Assembly: GCA_036556985.1 (NCBI GenBank)
Contig: DATBIK010000038.1
Coordinates: 1 to 34,586 of the forward strand
Direction: 5' to 3'
Source of the DNA: JAPSGM01 sp036556985
GTDB lineage: Bacteria > Chloroflexota > Limnocylindria > QHBO01
Length of the DNA: 34,586 bases
The translations under genes and the position numbers were made by a program. Below the pieces are notes generated by a model. It was not told the DNA's origin, made no database searches, and saw only the letters and a list, made by a program, of their open reading frames with translations. This document shows, in pieces, positions 15,973 to 22,265 of the stretch (position 1 is its first letter; each line of letters starts with the position of its first letter).

Positions 15973-16009
15973 GCGATAACCCGCCGATAAGGCCCCGTCG
16001 GTCAGGCTG
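15973..16009 (+). promoter_or_regulatory. Composite element: two 11-bp-spaced GATAAC/GATAAG repeats plus CAGGCTG
   Basis: GATAAC at 15975 and GATAAG at 15986 start 11 bases apart, each preceded by a C. GATAAGGCCC (15986-15995) is followed after 7 bases by CAGGCTG (16003-16009). The ATG of the HTH/nuclease-like gene comes 5 bases after CAGGCT. The same arrangement with identical spacing occurs at 23443-23466. Confidence 0.55.
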
Positions 16010-16013
16010 GCCC

Positions 16014-16786
16014 ATGGACGATCGGACCTTCGGACGCTTGGTGCGCGCCGCTCGGATCCGGCGCGGATGGCGACAGGTCGATCTCGAGACGGCGAGCGGC
16101 ATCGACCAGACGTCGCAGTCCCGGCTCGAGGGGGCCGGCTGGGCGGGTTCACCCTGCGTACGTTGCGCGCGGCGGTGGCGCCGCTTGGCCTGGAGGTGCG
16201 GCTGCAGGCGATGGGCGTGCCATACTCGCTACGCGAGCCTCGGGATGCCGTCCACGCGCGGCTCGAGGAGATCGTCGCCACCCTCCTTCGGCGCGCCGGC
16301 TGGTTGGTCCTCCCCGACTACACGTTCAACCACTTCGGCGAACGCGGGGCGGCCGACCTCGTGGCGTGGCATCCGGATCGCGGAGCTTTGCTGATTGTCG
16401 AGGTGAAGTCGCGGATCATCGACATCCAGGAGCTGCTCTCGGCCTTCAACCGCAAGCTCCGCATCGTGCCGATGACGGTTCGAGCCACGCACGGCTGGAA
16501 CCCGATTGCCGTGGGCCACGTCCTCGTGGTCGCCGAGGGCACCAGCCAGCGCCGGATGATCCGGGCCCACTCCACCACCTTCGCGTCGGTGCTACCGGCA
16601 TCCGGGCGCGCGGTCCGTGCCTGGCTCAATAGCCCGTCAGGCCACCTGGCCGGCGTCTGGTTCCTGTCACCTATGCCCGCCGGGCATGGTAAGCAGCCGT
16701 TGCCGGGGTCTCGGCGAGTTCGCAGGCCGCAGTCACGCTCGGACGAGACCGGTGAACGGACGGCAGCCACCGCCGCCGGTCCCTGA
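16014..16786 (+). pseudogene. XRE-type HTH plus PD-(D/E)XK nuclease-like protein, broken by a one-base frameshift
   Basis: The N-terminal part, from ATG 16014, encodes an XRE-type helix-turn-helix (LVRAARIRRGWRQVDLE, then QSRLEG). The natural continuation is in another frame from about 16133 (GRLGGFTLRTLRAAVAPLGLEV). It is followed by a PD-(D/E)XK-like core, with GERGAADLVAW supplying Asp and LLIVEVKS supplying Glu-x-Lys, then IDIQELLSAFNRKLRI. The join falls at five Gs (16130-16134). One more G, or a -1 ribosomal slip at GGG, would give the expected RLEGGRLGGF. Both halves look conserved and free of stops, so a recent frameshift, a sequencing error or programmed slippage are all possible. 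This domain combination is familiar as an uncharacterised HTH/endonuclease-like family. The C-terminal 45 residues are low-complexity. Confidence 0.7.
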
Positions 16787-16861
16787 ACGCGCATACCACG
16801 CGCAGCAGGCATACCTGGTGGGAACCGATGGCAATCGACGCGGCGCCACGAGTGCCACCGC

Positions 16862-16867
16862 TAGAAT
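16862..16867 (+). promoter_or_regulatory. -10 box (TAGAAT) of the ruvB leader
   Basis: TAGAAT is close to the sigma-70 -10 consensus and stands 7 bases before the ATG of a 14-codon ORF that overlaps ruvB. No clear -35 box is seen. Confidence 0.5.
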
Positions 16868-16874
16868 CGGTCAC

Positions 16875-16919
16875 ATGTTCGATTCGACCGGGCCGGCTAC
16901 GGACGACGCGGCGCGATGA
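16875..16919 (+). CDS. Putative 14-residue leader peptide translationally coupled to ruvB
   Basis: The ORF reads MFDSTGPATDDAAR and stops with TGA at 16917-16919, overlapping the ruvB ATG as ATGA. Its own ATG lies 7 bases after a TAGAAT box and has no ribosome binding site, as expected of a leaderless start. It is not in frame with ruvB. ruvB itself lacks a good Shine-Dalgarno sequence, so termination and re-initiation could be how ruvB is translated. The peptide could instead have no function of its own. Confidence 0.45.
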   Translation: MFDSTGPATDDAAR

Positions 16920-17968
16920 CGATCGAGCGCGTCACGAGCGCCCAGGTCGCCGAGGAGGAGCTCGCCCTCGAATCCACGGTCCGGCCGCGTCGCCTGGACG
17001 AGTTCGCCGGCCAGGAGCGGGTGAAGGAGAACCTGGCGATCCTCATCGACGCCGCCCGGCAGCGCAGCGAGCCGGTCGATCACATCCTCCTCTATGGCCC
17101 CCCGGGCCTGGGCAAGACGACGCTGGCGAACATCGTGGCGGCCGAGCTGGGGGCGCAGATCCGGACGACCTCGGGGCCGGCAATCGAGCGCGCCGGCGAC
17201 CTGGCCGCCGTCCTCACCAGCCTGGACCGTGGCGACGTGCTCTTCATCGACGAGATCCACCGGCTGAGCCATGCGGTGGAGGAGATCCTCTACCCGGCCA
17301 TGGAGGACTTCGCCCTCGACGTCGTGCTCGGCAAGGGCCCGGGCGCGCGGACGGTGCGGCTCCAGATCGAGCACGTCACGGTCATCGGCGCCACCACGCG
17401 GGTGGGCAGCATCACCGGCCCGCTGCGCGACCGGTTCGGCGCCACGTACCGCCTCGACTACTACACCCGGGCCGACCTGGAGACGATCCTGCGCCGATCC
17501 GCCGGCATCCTGGCCATCGAGCTCGCGGAAGAGGCGGCCACCATCGTGGCCGGGCGCGCGCGCGGGACGCCGCGCATCGCGAACCGCCTTTTGAAGCGCG
17601 TGCGCGACTTCGCCCAGGTCCGCGGTGGGGGAGACGGCGCCGTGAGCGCCGAGCTGGCGGACCAGGCGCTCGACCTGCTCGAGATCGACGACCGCGGCCT
17701 GGACGCCATGGACCGTCAGCTCATGCGCGCCATGGCCGAGCACCATGGCGGTGGGCCGGTGGGCCTGGCCACCATGGCCGCCACCGTCAGCGAGCCCGTG
17801 GAGACGATCGAGGACGTGGTCGAGCCCTACCTCATGCAGATCGGGCTGCTGGCCCGCACGCCGCGCGGCCGGCAGCTCACCGACAGCGGCTGGCGGCACC
17901 TGGGGCTGACACCGCCCGCCGGCGCGTCGGCCCCGCCCGGGTCGCAGCAGCCGGGCCTGTTCGACTGA
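16916..17968 (+). CDS. ruvB: Holliday junction branch-migration ATPase RuvB
   Basis: RuvB is the hexameric motor that drives branch migration of Holliday junctions with RuvA. The 350-residue product has Walker A GPPGLGKTT at 61-69, Walker B and sensor segments (LFIDEIHRLSHAVEEILYPAMEDF), the ATTRVGSITGPLRDRFG arginine-finger region, and the C-terminal winged helix (GGGPVGLATMAATVSEPVETIEDVVEPYLMQIGLLARTPRGR). Length is normal, with a Pro/Gly-rich tail. The ATG at 16916 overlaps the stop of the leader ORF. DUF2905 follows after 7 bases, a linkage common in bacteria. ruvA and ruvC are not in this window. Confidence 0.97.
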   Translation: MTIERVTSAQVAEEELALESTVRPRRLDEFAGQERVKENLAILIDAARQRSEPVDHILLYGPPGLGKTTLANIVAAELGAQIRTTSGPAIERAGDLAAVLTSLDRGDVLFIDEIHRLSHAVEEILYPAMEDFALDVVLGKGPGARTVRLQIEHVTVIGATTRVGSITGPLRDRFGATYRLDYYTRADLETILRRSAGILAIELAEEAATIVAGRARGTPRIANRLLKRVRDFAQVRGGGDGAVSAELADQALDLLEIDDRGLDAMDRQLMRAMAEHHGGGPVGLATMAATVSEPVETIEDVVEPYLMQIGLLARTPRGRQLTDSGWRHLGLTPPAGASAPPGSQQPGLFD

Positions 17969-17975
17969 CGCCCCG

Positions 17976-18191
17976 ATGTCGCCGGAGATCGGCCGCATCC
18001 TGCTCGTCATCGGTCTCGTGCTCGTCGTGGTGGGCGGCCTGGCGGCACTCGGGGTTCGGCTTCCCTTCGGGCGGCTGCCGGGGGACATCGCCATCGAGGG
18101 GGAGCGTGGCGGCCTCTACGTCCCGATCGCGACGATGATCGTCGTCTCGGTGGTCCTCACCATCCTCCTCAACCTGTTCATTCGCCGCTGA
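17976..18191 (+). CDS. DUF2905 small membrane protein
   Basis: The 71-residue protein has two membrane helices (about 6-27 and 49-68) joined by the family motif RLPFGRLPGDIAIEGERGGLYVPIATMIV. That matches DUF2905, a short, uncharacterised family often found directly after ruvB. The ATG lies 7 bases after the ruvB stop, so the two genes are surely co-transcribed. Function unknown. Confidence 0.92.
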   Translation: MSPEIGRILLVIGLVLVVVGGLAALGVRLPFGRLPGDIAIEGERGGLYVPIATMIVVSVVLTILLNLFIRR

Positions 18192-18242
18192 CGGACCGCG
18201 CGAACCGCGCGAAATGTGCCACCGCGACCCGAGACGCGGGAG

Positions 18243-18286
18243 TAGGATCGCGCCGACACCGCGTCCCCCGACGGAGACTGACGCGG
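18243..18286 (+). promoter_or_regulatory. -10 box and leader hairpin of the purine permease gene
   Basis: TAGGAT at 18243-18248 would start an mRNA with a leader of about 46 bases. The leader contains CCGCGTC (18259-18265) and its complement GACGCGG (18280-18286), a 7-bp stem with a 14-base loop just before the ATG. Another GACGCGG lies at 18233-18239, upstream of the -10 box. No purine-riboswitch-like structure is visible. Confidence 0.35.
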
Positions 18287-18300
18287 GGACCGGCCGGAGG

Positions 18301-19644
18301 ATGGAGGTTTCTGCGACCGTGGAGGGCTTCTTCCGTCTCAGCGAACGGGGGACAACCGTCGGCACCGAGGTGCGTGCCGGGGTCACGACGTTCCTGGTGA
18401 TGGCGTACATCATCTTCCTGAACCCGTTGATCCTGTCGAACATGTTCCCGGAGGCAGAGCGCGGCGGATTCATCGTCGCCGCCAGCGCCGCGACGGCGCT
18501 CCTGGCCGGGATCCTGACGATCGCAATGGGGGTGGTCTCGAACTACCCGATCGCGCTCGCCGCGGGCCTCGGCATCAACGCCATCGTCGCGTTCACGCTC
18601 GTGCTCGGGCTGGGGCTGTCCCCGGCCGGCGCGATGGGCGTGATCGTGATCGAGGGCCTCATCGTGCTCGTGCTCGTCATCGTCGGCCTGCGCGAGGCGA
18701 TCATGAACGCGGTCCCGCTCGCGCTGAAGCGGGCGATCGGCGTCGGCATCGGCCTGTTCATCCTGTTCATCGGCTTCGTGGACGGCGGGCTCATCGGGCC
18801 GGGCAACCCGGTCGTCCAGTTCAACTTCCCGCTGGAGCCGTCGGACTGGGTGTTCGTGCTGGGGCTCGTGCTGACGATCGTCCTGTTCGCACTGAAGGTC
18901 CGCGCCGCGCTGCTCATCAGCATCGTCGTGATGTCGATCTTCGCCTACGTCGTCGGGCTCACCGCGTTCCCGGACGAGCTCAGCTTCGTACCCGACTTCT
19001 CGACGCTCGGCCAGTTCGACATCACCGAGGTGTGGAACCTCGGGCTGCTGGCTGCAGCGCTCACGATCTTCGCGATCATGCTCACCGACTTCTTCGACAC
19101 GATGGGAACCGCCACCGCCATCACCGAGCAGGCGGGGCTGACCACCGAGGACGGCCGGGTTCCGGGCATCAACCGCGTGCTCATCGTCGACTCCGTCGCG
19201 GCCGCGGCCGGCGGCGCGGCGGGCATCAGCTCGAACACGAGCTACATCGAGAGCGCGGCGGGCGTGGCCGAGGGTGGTCGCACGGGGCTCACCTCGGTCG
19301 TCACCGGCGTGCTGTTCCTGCTCGCCGTCTTCGTCACCCCGCTGGCGGGGATGGTGCCATTCGCGGCCACCGGCCCGGTGCTCGTCGTCGTCGGCTACCT
19401 GATGGCGACGCTCATCAGGGACATCAACTTTGCCGACGTCGAAGAAGGCTTCCCGGCCCTGCTCGGCATCACGCTCATGCCACTGACGTACAACATCACC
19501 GTCGGCATCGGTGCGGCCTTCGTGTCGTACGTGCTCATCAAGACGGTGCGCGGCAAGCTGACGGAGGTCCACTGGCTCATGTGGGTCGTGGCCGCCGCCT
19601 TCCTCGTCTACTTCGCCCAGGCCTGGCTGAACTCGGTCATCTAG
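18301..19644 (+). CDS. Adenine/guanine/hypoxanthine permease (AzgA/PbuG-like, NCS2-related)
   Basis: The 447-residue integral membrane protein has 12 or more hydrophobic segments. Its opening (FFRLSERGTTVGTEVRAGVTTFLVMAYIIFLNP) is the hallmark of the AzgA/PbuG branch of purine permeases, which import hypoxanthine, guanine or adenine with protons. Other landmarks are AAGLGINAIVAFT, the LTDFFDTMGTATA motif and GISSNTSYIESAAGVAEGGRTGLTSVVTG. ATG 18301 is chosen as the family-like start, although GGAGG directly abuts it. A GTG at 18319 with GGAGG 12 bases upstream is an alternative. It probably supplies the purines handled by adenosine deaminase and the xanthine-dehydrogenase-type enzyme. A hairpin closes the unit before queA. 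Confidence 0.92.
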   Translation: MEVSATVEGFFRLSERGTTVGTEVRAGVTTFLVMAYIIFLNPLILSNMFPEAERGGFIVAASAATALLAGILTIAMGVVSNYPIALAAGLGINAIVAFTLVLGLGLSPAGAMGVIVIEGLIVLVLVIVGLREAIMNAVPLALKRAIGVGIGLFILFIGFVDGGLIGPGNPVVQFNFPLEPSDWVFVLGLVLTIVLFALKVRAALLISIVVMSIFAYVVGLTAFPDELSFVPDFSTLGQFDITEVWNLGLLAAALTIFAIMLTDFFDTMGTATAITEQAGLTTEDGRVPGINRVLIVDSVAAAAGGAAGISSNTSYIESAAGVAEGGRTGLTSVVTGVLFLLAVFVTPLAGMVPFAATGPVLVVVGYLMATLIRDINFADVEEGFPALLGITLMPLTYNITVGIGAAFVSYVLIKTVRGKLTEVHWLMWVVAAAFLVYFAQAWLNSVI

Positions 19645-19664
19645 CTCACCCAACTGGACCGATG

Positions 19665-19693
19665 GCGCCCGGCCGGGCCTCCCGGCCGGGCGC
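19665..19693. terminator. 12-bp GC hairpin after the permease gene
   Basis: GCGCCCGGCCGG (19665-19676) and its exact complement (19682-19693) enclose a 5-base loop. There is no T-tract. The right arm touches the TACGCT box of the queA promoter, so the same bases may serve as terminator and as the upstream part of that promoter. Confidence 0.6.
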
Positions 19694-19699
19694 TACGCT
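19694..19699 (+). promoter_or_regulatory. -10 box (TACGCT) of queA
   Basis: TACGCT lies 10 bases before the queA ATG, with no ribosome binding site in between. The mRNA would have only a few leader bases or none. Confidence 0.45.
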
Positions 19700-19709
19700 T
19701 CCCGGGTCC

Positions 19710-20792
19710 ATGCCCGATTCGACCACCCCGGCGCGCCTGCGCGTCGACGACTTCGACTATCGCCTGCCGGCCGCGGCGGTTGCCCAGGTCCCCGCCGAGC
19801 CGCGCGACGCGTCGCGGCTGCTCGTGCTCGACCGTGCCGCCTCCACCCCCGGCAAGCCCGCGCTTCGCCACCGCGTCTTCCGCGAGGTGGGGGAGGAGCT
19901 CCGGCCGCACGACCTCCTCGTCGTGAACGACTCGCGGGTCATTCCGGCGCGCCTTGCCGCCCGCCGGGACACCGGCGGGGAGGCAGAAGTGCTCGTCCTG
20001 CGCGCGATGGAGGACGGATCGGGTCTCTGGGAGGGCTTGGTCCGCCCGTCGCGCCGCGTCGGCATCGGCGACCGCCTGACACTCCGATCCGGGGACGCCG
20101 TTGAAGTCGGGGACCGGCTCGGCCAGGGGACGCGATCCCTCCGCTTCTTCCGTGACCCGCTCGCGGTCATGGCCGACGCCGGCGAGATGCCGCTGCCGCC
20201 CTACATCAGCGACCGCTCCTCGCCGGCCGATCGCTACCAGACCGTCTACGCCCGGCCGCCGGGGTCGGCGGCGGCGCCGACCGCCGGGCTCCACTTCACG
20301 CCGCAGCTGCTCGACCGTCTCGCCGACGACGGCGTCGCGCGCACGAGCGTGACGCTCCATGTCGGCCTGGACACGTTCCGCCCGCTCGAGGGCGACTACG
20401 TCGACGAGCACCGCATCCACCGGGAGTGGTACGAGGTGCCCGCCGCGGCCCGGCGCGCGATTGCCGCCGCCCGCGCCGCGAACGCCCGGACCGTGGCCGT
20501 CGGCACGACGAGCGTGCGCGTGCTGGAGACCGCTGCCCGGCAACGGGCGCGCCGCGGCTGGACGGACCTCTACATCATGCCGCCGTACCCGTTCGCGGCC
20601 GTCGACGCCCTCATCACGAACTTCCACCTGCCGCGCAGCTCGCTGCTGCTCCTCGTCACCGCCTTCGTGCAGGCCGGCATGCCCGGTGCGACCGCGCACG
20701 AGGCGCGCGACACGCTGCTGGCTGCCTACCGCGCGGCGCTCGACGAGGGGTATCGGTTCTTCAGCTTCGGGGACGCAATGCTCCTCCGGTGA
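19710..20792 (+). CDS. queA: tRNA preQ1(34) S-adenosylmethionine ribosyltransferase-isomerase QueA
   Basis: QueA transfers and isomerises the ribosyl part of S-adenosylmethionine onto preQ1 in tRNA, making epoxyqueuosine. The 360-residue product has the family landmarks RVDDFDYRLPAAAVAQVP, RDASRLLVLDR, DLLVVNDSRVIPARL, the EVLVL stretch, PLPPYI, YQTVYA and PGSAAAPTAGLHFT. HVGLDTFRPL, the GTTSVRVLE segment and NFHLPRSSLLLLV follow. The open frame extends far upstream through the permease gene in another frame, but ATG 19710 gives the normal N-terminus and lies just after a -10 box. It is encoded close to tgt, the enzyme acting one step earlier in queuosine synthesis, though as a separate unit. 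Confidence 0.96.
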   Translation: MPDSTTPARLRVDDFDYRLPAAAVAQVPAEPRDASRLLVLDRAASTPGKPALRHRVFREVGEELRPHDLLVVNDSRVIPARLAARRDTGGEAEVLVLRAMEDGSGLWEGLVRPSRRVGIGDRLTLRSGDAVEVGDRLGQGTRSLRFFRDPLAVMADAGEMPLPPYISDRSSPADRYQTVYARPPGSAAAPTAGLHFTPQLLDRLADDGVARTSVTLHVGLDTFRPLEGDYVDEHRIHREWYEVPAAARRAIAAARAANARTVAVGTTSVRVLETAARQRARRGWTDLYIMPPYPFAAVDALITNFHLPRSSLLLLVTAFVQAGMPGATAHEARDTLLAAYRAALDEGYRFFSFGDAMLLR

Positions 20793-20814
20793 GCTCCCAT
20801 GAGCTCTCGGGAGC
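20793..20814 (+). terminator. Short hairpin after queA
   Basis: GCTCCC (20793-20798) and GGGAGC (20809-20814) form a 6-bp stem with a 10-base loop starting at the queA stop codon. There is no T-tract; the function is uncertain. Confidence 0.35.
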
Positions 20815-20823
20815 CCGACTTGC

Positions 20824-20851
20824 TTGCCATCCGTAAACTATTTGGTACGCA
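20824..20851 (+). promoter_or_regulatory. Candidate promoter of the helical repeat protein gene
   Basis: TTGCCA (20824-20829) and TACGCA (20846-20851) are 16 bases apart, in an unusually AT-rich stretch for this window (CCGTAAACTATTTGG between them). A GGAGGAG ribosome binding site follows at 20861-20867. Confidence 0.35.
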
Positions 20852-20872
20852 GTGGAGAGTGGAGGAGAAACC

Positions 20873-21505
20873 ATGCCCGATGAGCGTGAGATCGGCCGAC
20901 GCGTGAAAGAGAGCGTGATCGGCACCATCCGCGGCACCGGCGAGATCGGCGAGGCCGCGGTGGGGACCATGTCGTCGCTCGTGCAACGCACGGTGAGGGA
21001 GGTGGGTTCAGCCGGCTCGAGCGCCGCCGACCTGGCGGTCGGTGCCGTGAAGGGCACGATCGGTGCCCTCGGCGACGTCATCGGCCTGAGCGCACTCACC
21101 GCGGCCAACACCGTGAGCACCACCGCCCAGGCGGCGAGCAGCGCCGCCAACTCGGTCGGCAACGCCGCGAAGGCCGCCGTCCTCGGCGCCGTTCGCGGCT
21201 CCGCCGAGACGAGCGGCGAGACCCTCGAGGCCATCGGTCGCACCAGTCGGACCGCCGTGAGCGAGGCGTCCGCCCTCGGCGCCGACATCACCGCCGCGGC
21301 AGTCGGTGCGGTCGAGGGTGCAATCGAGGTTGCCCGCGACACGACGGTCGACGTCGAGGAAGCCGCGTCCGCGGCGGCGACGGGCGCGATCGAGGCGGCC
21401 GCCGACATCGGCGAAGCAGCGGCCACGCGCGTGCAGGCCGCGGTTCAGGGCACGATCAACGGCGTGAAGGTGACGGTGGGCTCGGCCGTCGGCCGGACCG
21501 ACTGA
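20873..21505 (+). CDS. Ala/Gly-rich amphipathic repeat protein (LEA-like), function unknown
   Basis: The 210-residue product has no signal peptide and no stable hydrophobic core. It is built from repeated short helices rich in Ala, Gly, Val, Thr and Glu. The recurring unit resembles VxGAVxGTIxxxxD/E and appears as GTIRGTGEIGE, GAVKGTIGALGD, GAVRGSAETSGE, GAVEGAIEVARD, GAIEAAADIGE and AAVQGTINGVK. Such proteins recall late-embryogenesis-abundant or apolipoprotein-like helices that lie on membranes or protect proteins in stress; this is only a resemblance. ATG 20873 has a strong GGAGGAG five bases upstream. The gene stands alone and converges with the next one across 8 bases. It is one of the few genes here with a classical ribosome binding site and an AT-rich upstream region. 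Confidence 0.8.
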   Translation: MPDEREIGRRVKESVIGTIRGTGEIGEAAVGTMSSLVQRTVREVGSAGSSAADLAVGAVKGTIGALGDVIGLSALTAANTVSTTAQAASSAANSVGNAAKAAVLGAVRGSAETSGETLEAIGRTSRTAVSEASALGADITAAAVGAVEGAIEVARDTTVDVEEAASAAATGAIEAAADIGEAAATRVQAAVQGTINGVKVTVGSAVGRTD

Positions 21506-21513
21506 CCCCGGGA

Positions 21514-22227
21514 TCAGCGCAGCCCGAGGCGGCGTGCGATGTCGAGCGAACGTTCGCTCTCCTCGTCCTCCGCCTCCGGGCCGGGCTCGCCGGCGAGATC
21601 CGGCTCAACCCTGATCGGCGGCCGCGGCATCTGGGGTGTCGGCGCCTCGGCGCGTGCCGAGGAGTCGCCTGCCGGCGGCCGCGCCGGCTGCTCACCGTCT
21701 CCGTCCCGCTCCTGCTCCGCCGCGGGAGGGGCGGCGAACGCCGGCTCCTCGCGCGCGGCGCGTGCCGGCGGCCGCGTGGCTGTCATGCCGTCGTCCGGGG
21801 CCTCGTGGCCGGTCGGCTCGGCCATCACCGAGCATGCGGCCGCAAACTGGGTCAGCGCCTTGCCGAGCTCGGGCGTCTCCGCCAGTGCATCGAGGACCGG
21901 TCGCGCCAGGCGCAGCCGCCATCGGCTCTGGTGCTCGTGCGCCCACAGGCGGTACGTCTCGCCGCGCAGGTCGACGCCGCGGACCGCCTGCCACGGGTAG
22001 AGGCGTACGTTCAGGCTGAAACGGGCGGTCGAGCCGCGCGGGGCGTACCAGCCGTCGAGGAGCCCGACCTCGGTGACCACGAGGATGCGGCGCTCGTCAT
22101 CCTCGCGGCCGGCGACCGCGAAGACGGCGATGTCCTCCACGCCGAGGGACTCCAGGTGCAGGCGCACCCATTCATGGAGCTCGTCGTTGAGATATGGGTT
22201 GCGAGGCCACTCAGCCAACCGGACCAT
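21514..22227 (-). CDS. Hypothetical protein with a globular N-terminus and a Pro/Glu-rich disordered tail
   Basis: I do not recognise this 237-residue protein. Residues 1 to about 130 look globular and cytoplasmic (ILVVTEVGLLDGWYAPRG, FSLNVRLYPWQAVRGVDLRGETYRLWAHEHQSRWRLRLARPVLD). The mix of short strands with WRLRLA recalls PH-like or DUF domains, but I would not name one. From about 140 onward it is Pro, Ala, Glu and Arg-rich and probably disordered, ending in an acidic patch and RSLDIARRLGLR. A strong ribosome binding site, AGGAGGT, lies four bases before the ATG. The gene is divergent from tgt across 38 bp, and the two -10 boxes overlap. No hint of function comes from the neighbours. Confidence 0.75.
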   Translation of the reverse strand: MVRLAEWPRNPYLNDELHEWVRLHLESLGVEDIAVFAVAGREDDERRILVVTEVGLLDGWYAPRGSTARFSLNVRLYPWQAVRGVDLRGETYRLWAHEHQSRWRLRLARPVLDALAETPELGKALTQFAAACSVMAEPTGHEAPDDGMTATRPPARAAREEPAFAAPPAAEQERDGDGEQPARPPAGDSSARAEAPTPQMPRPPIRVEPDLAGEPGPEAEDEESERSLDIARRLGLR

Positions 22228-22249
22228 GGATACCTCCTGCCGGGGCCAT

Positions 22250-22259
22250 AGCCTATCCT
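22250..22259. promoter_or_regulatory. Overlapping divergent -10 boxes between the hypothetical gene and tgt
   Basis: The plus strand has TATCCT (22254-22259) 6 bases before the tgt GTG. The minus strand has TAGGCT (22255-22250) 22 bases before the ATG of the hypothetical gene, leaving room for its AGGAGGT. The two boxes share bases 22254-22255. Confidence 0.5.
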
Positions 22260-22265
22260 CTCGCG

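Noticed and set aside
16874..16895. T-arm-like GTTCGATTC as a sign of a tRNA gene
   Set aside because: No acceptor stem, anticodon arm or CCA context could be built around it; it is part of the leader ORF. A similar string near 19715 is in queA.
18196..18300. Purine riboswitch before the permease
   Set aside because: The leader after the -10 box is only about 46 bases and lacks the conserved three-way-junction sequences.
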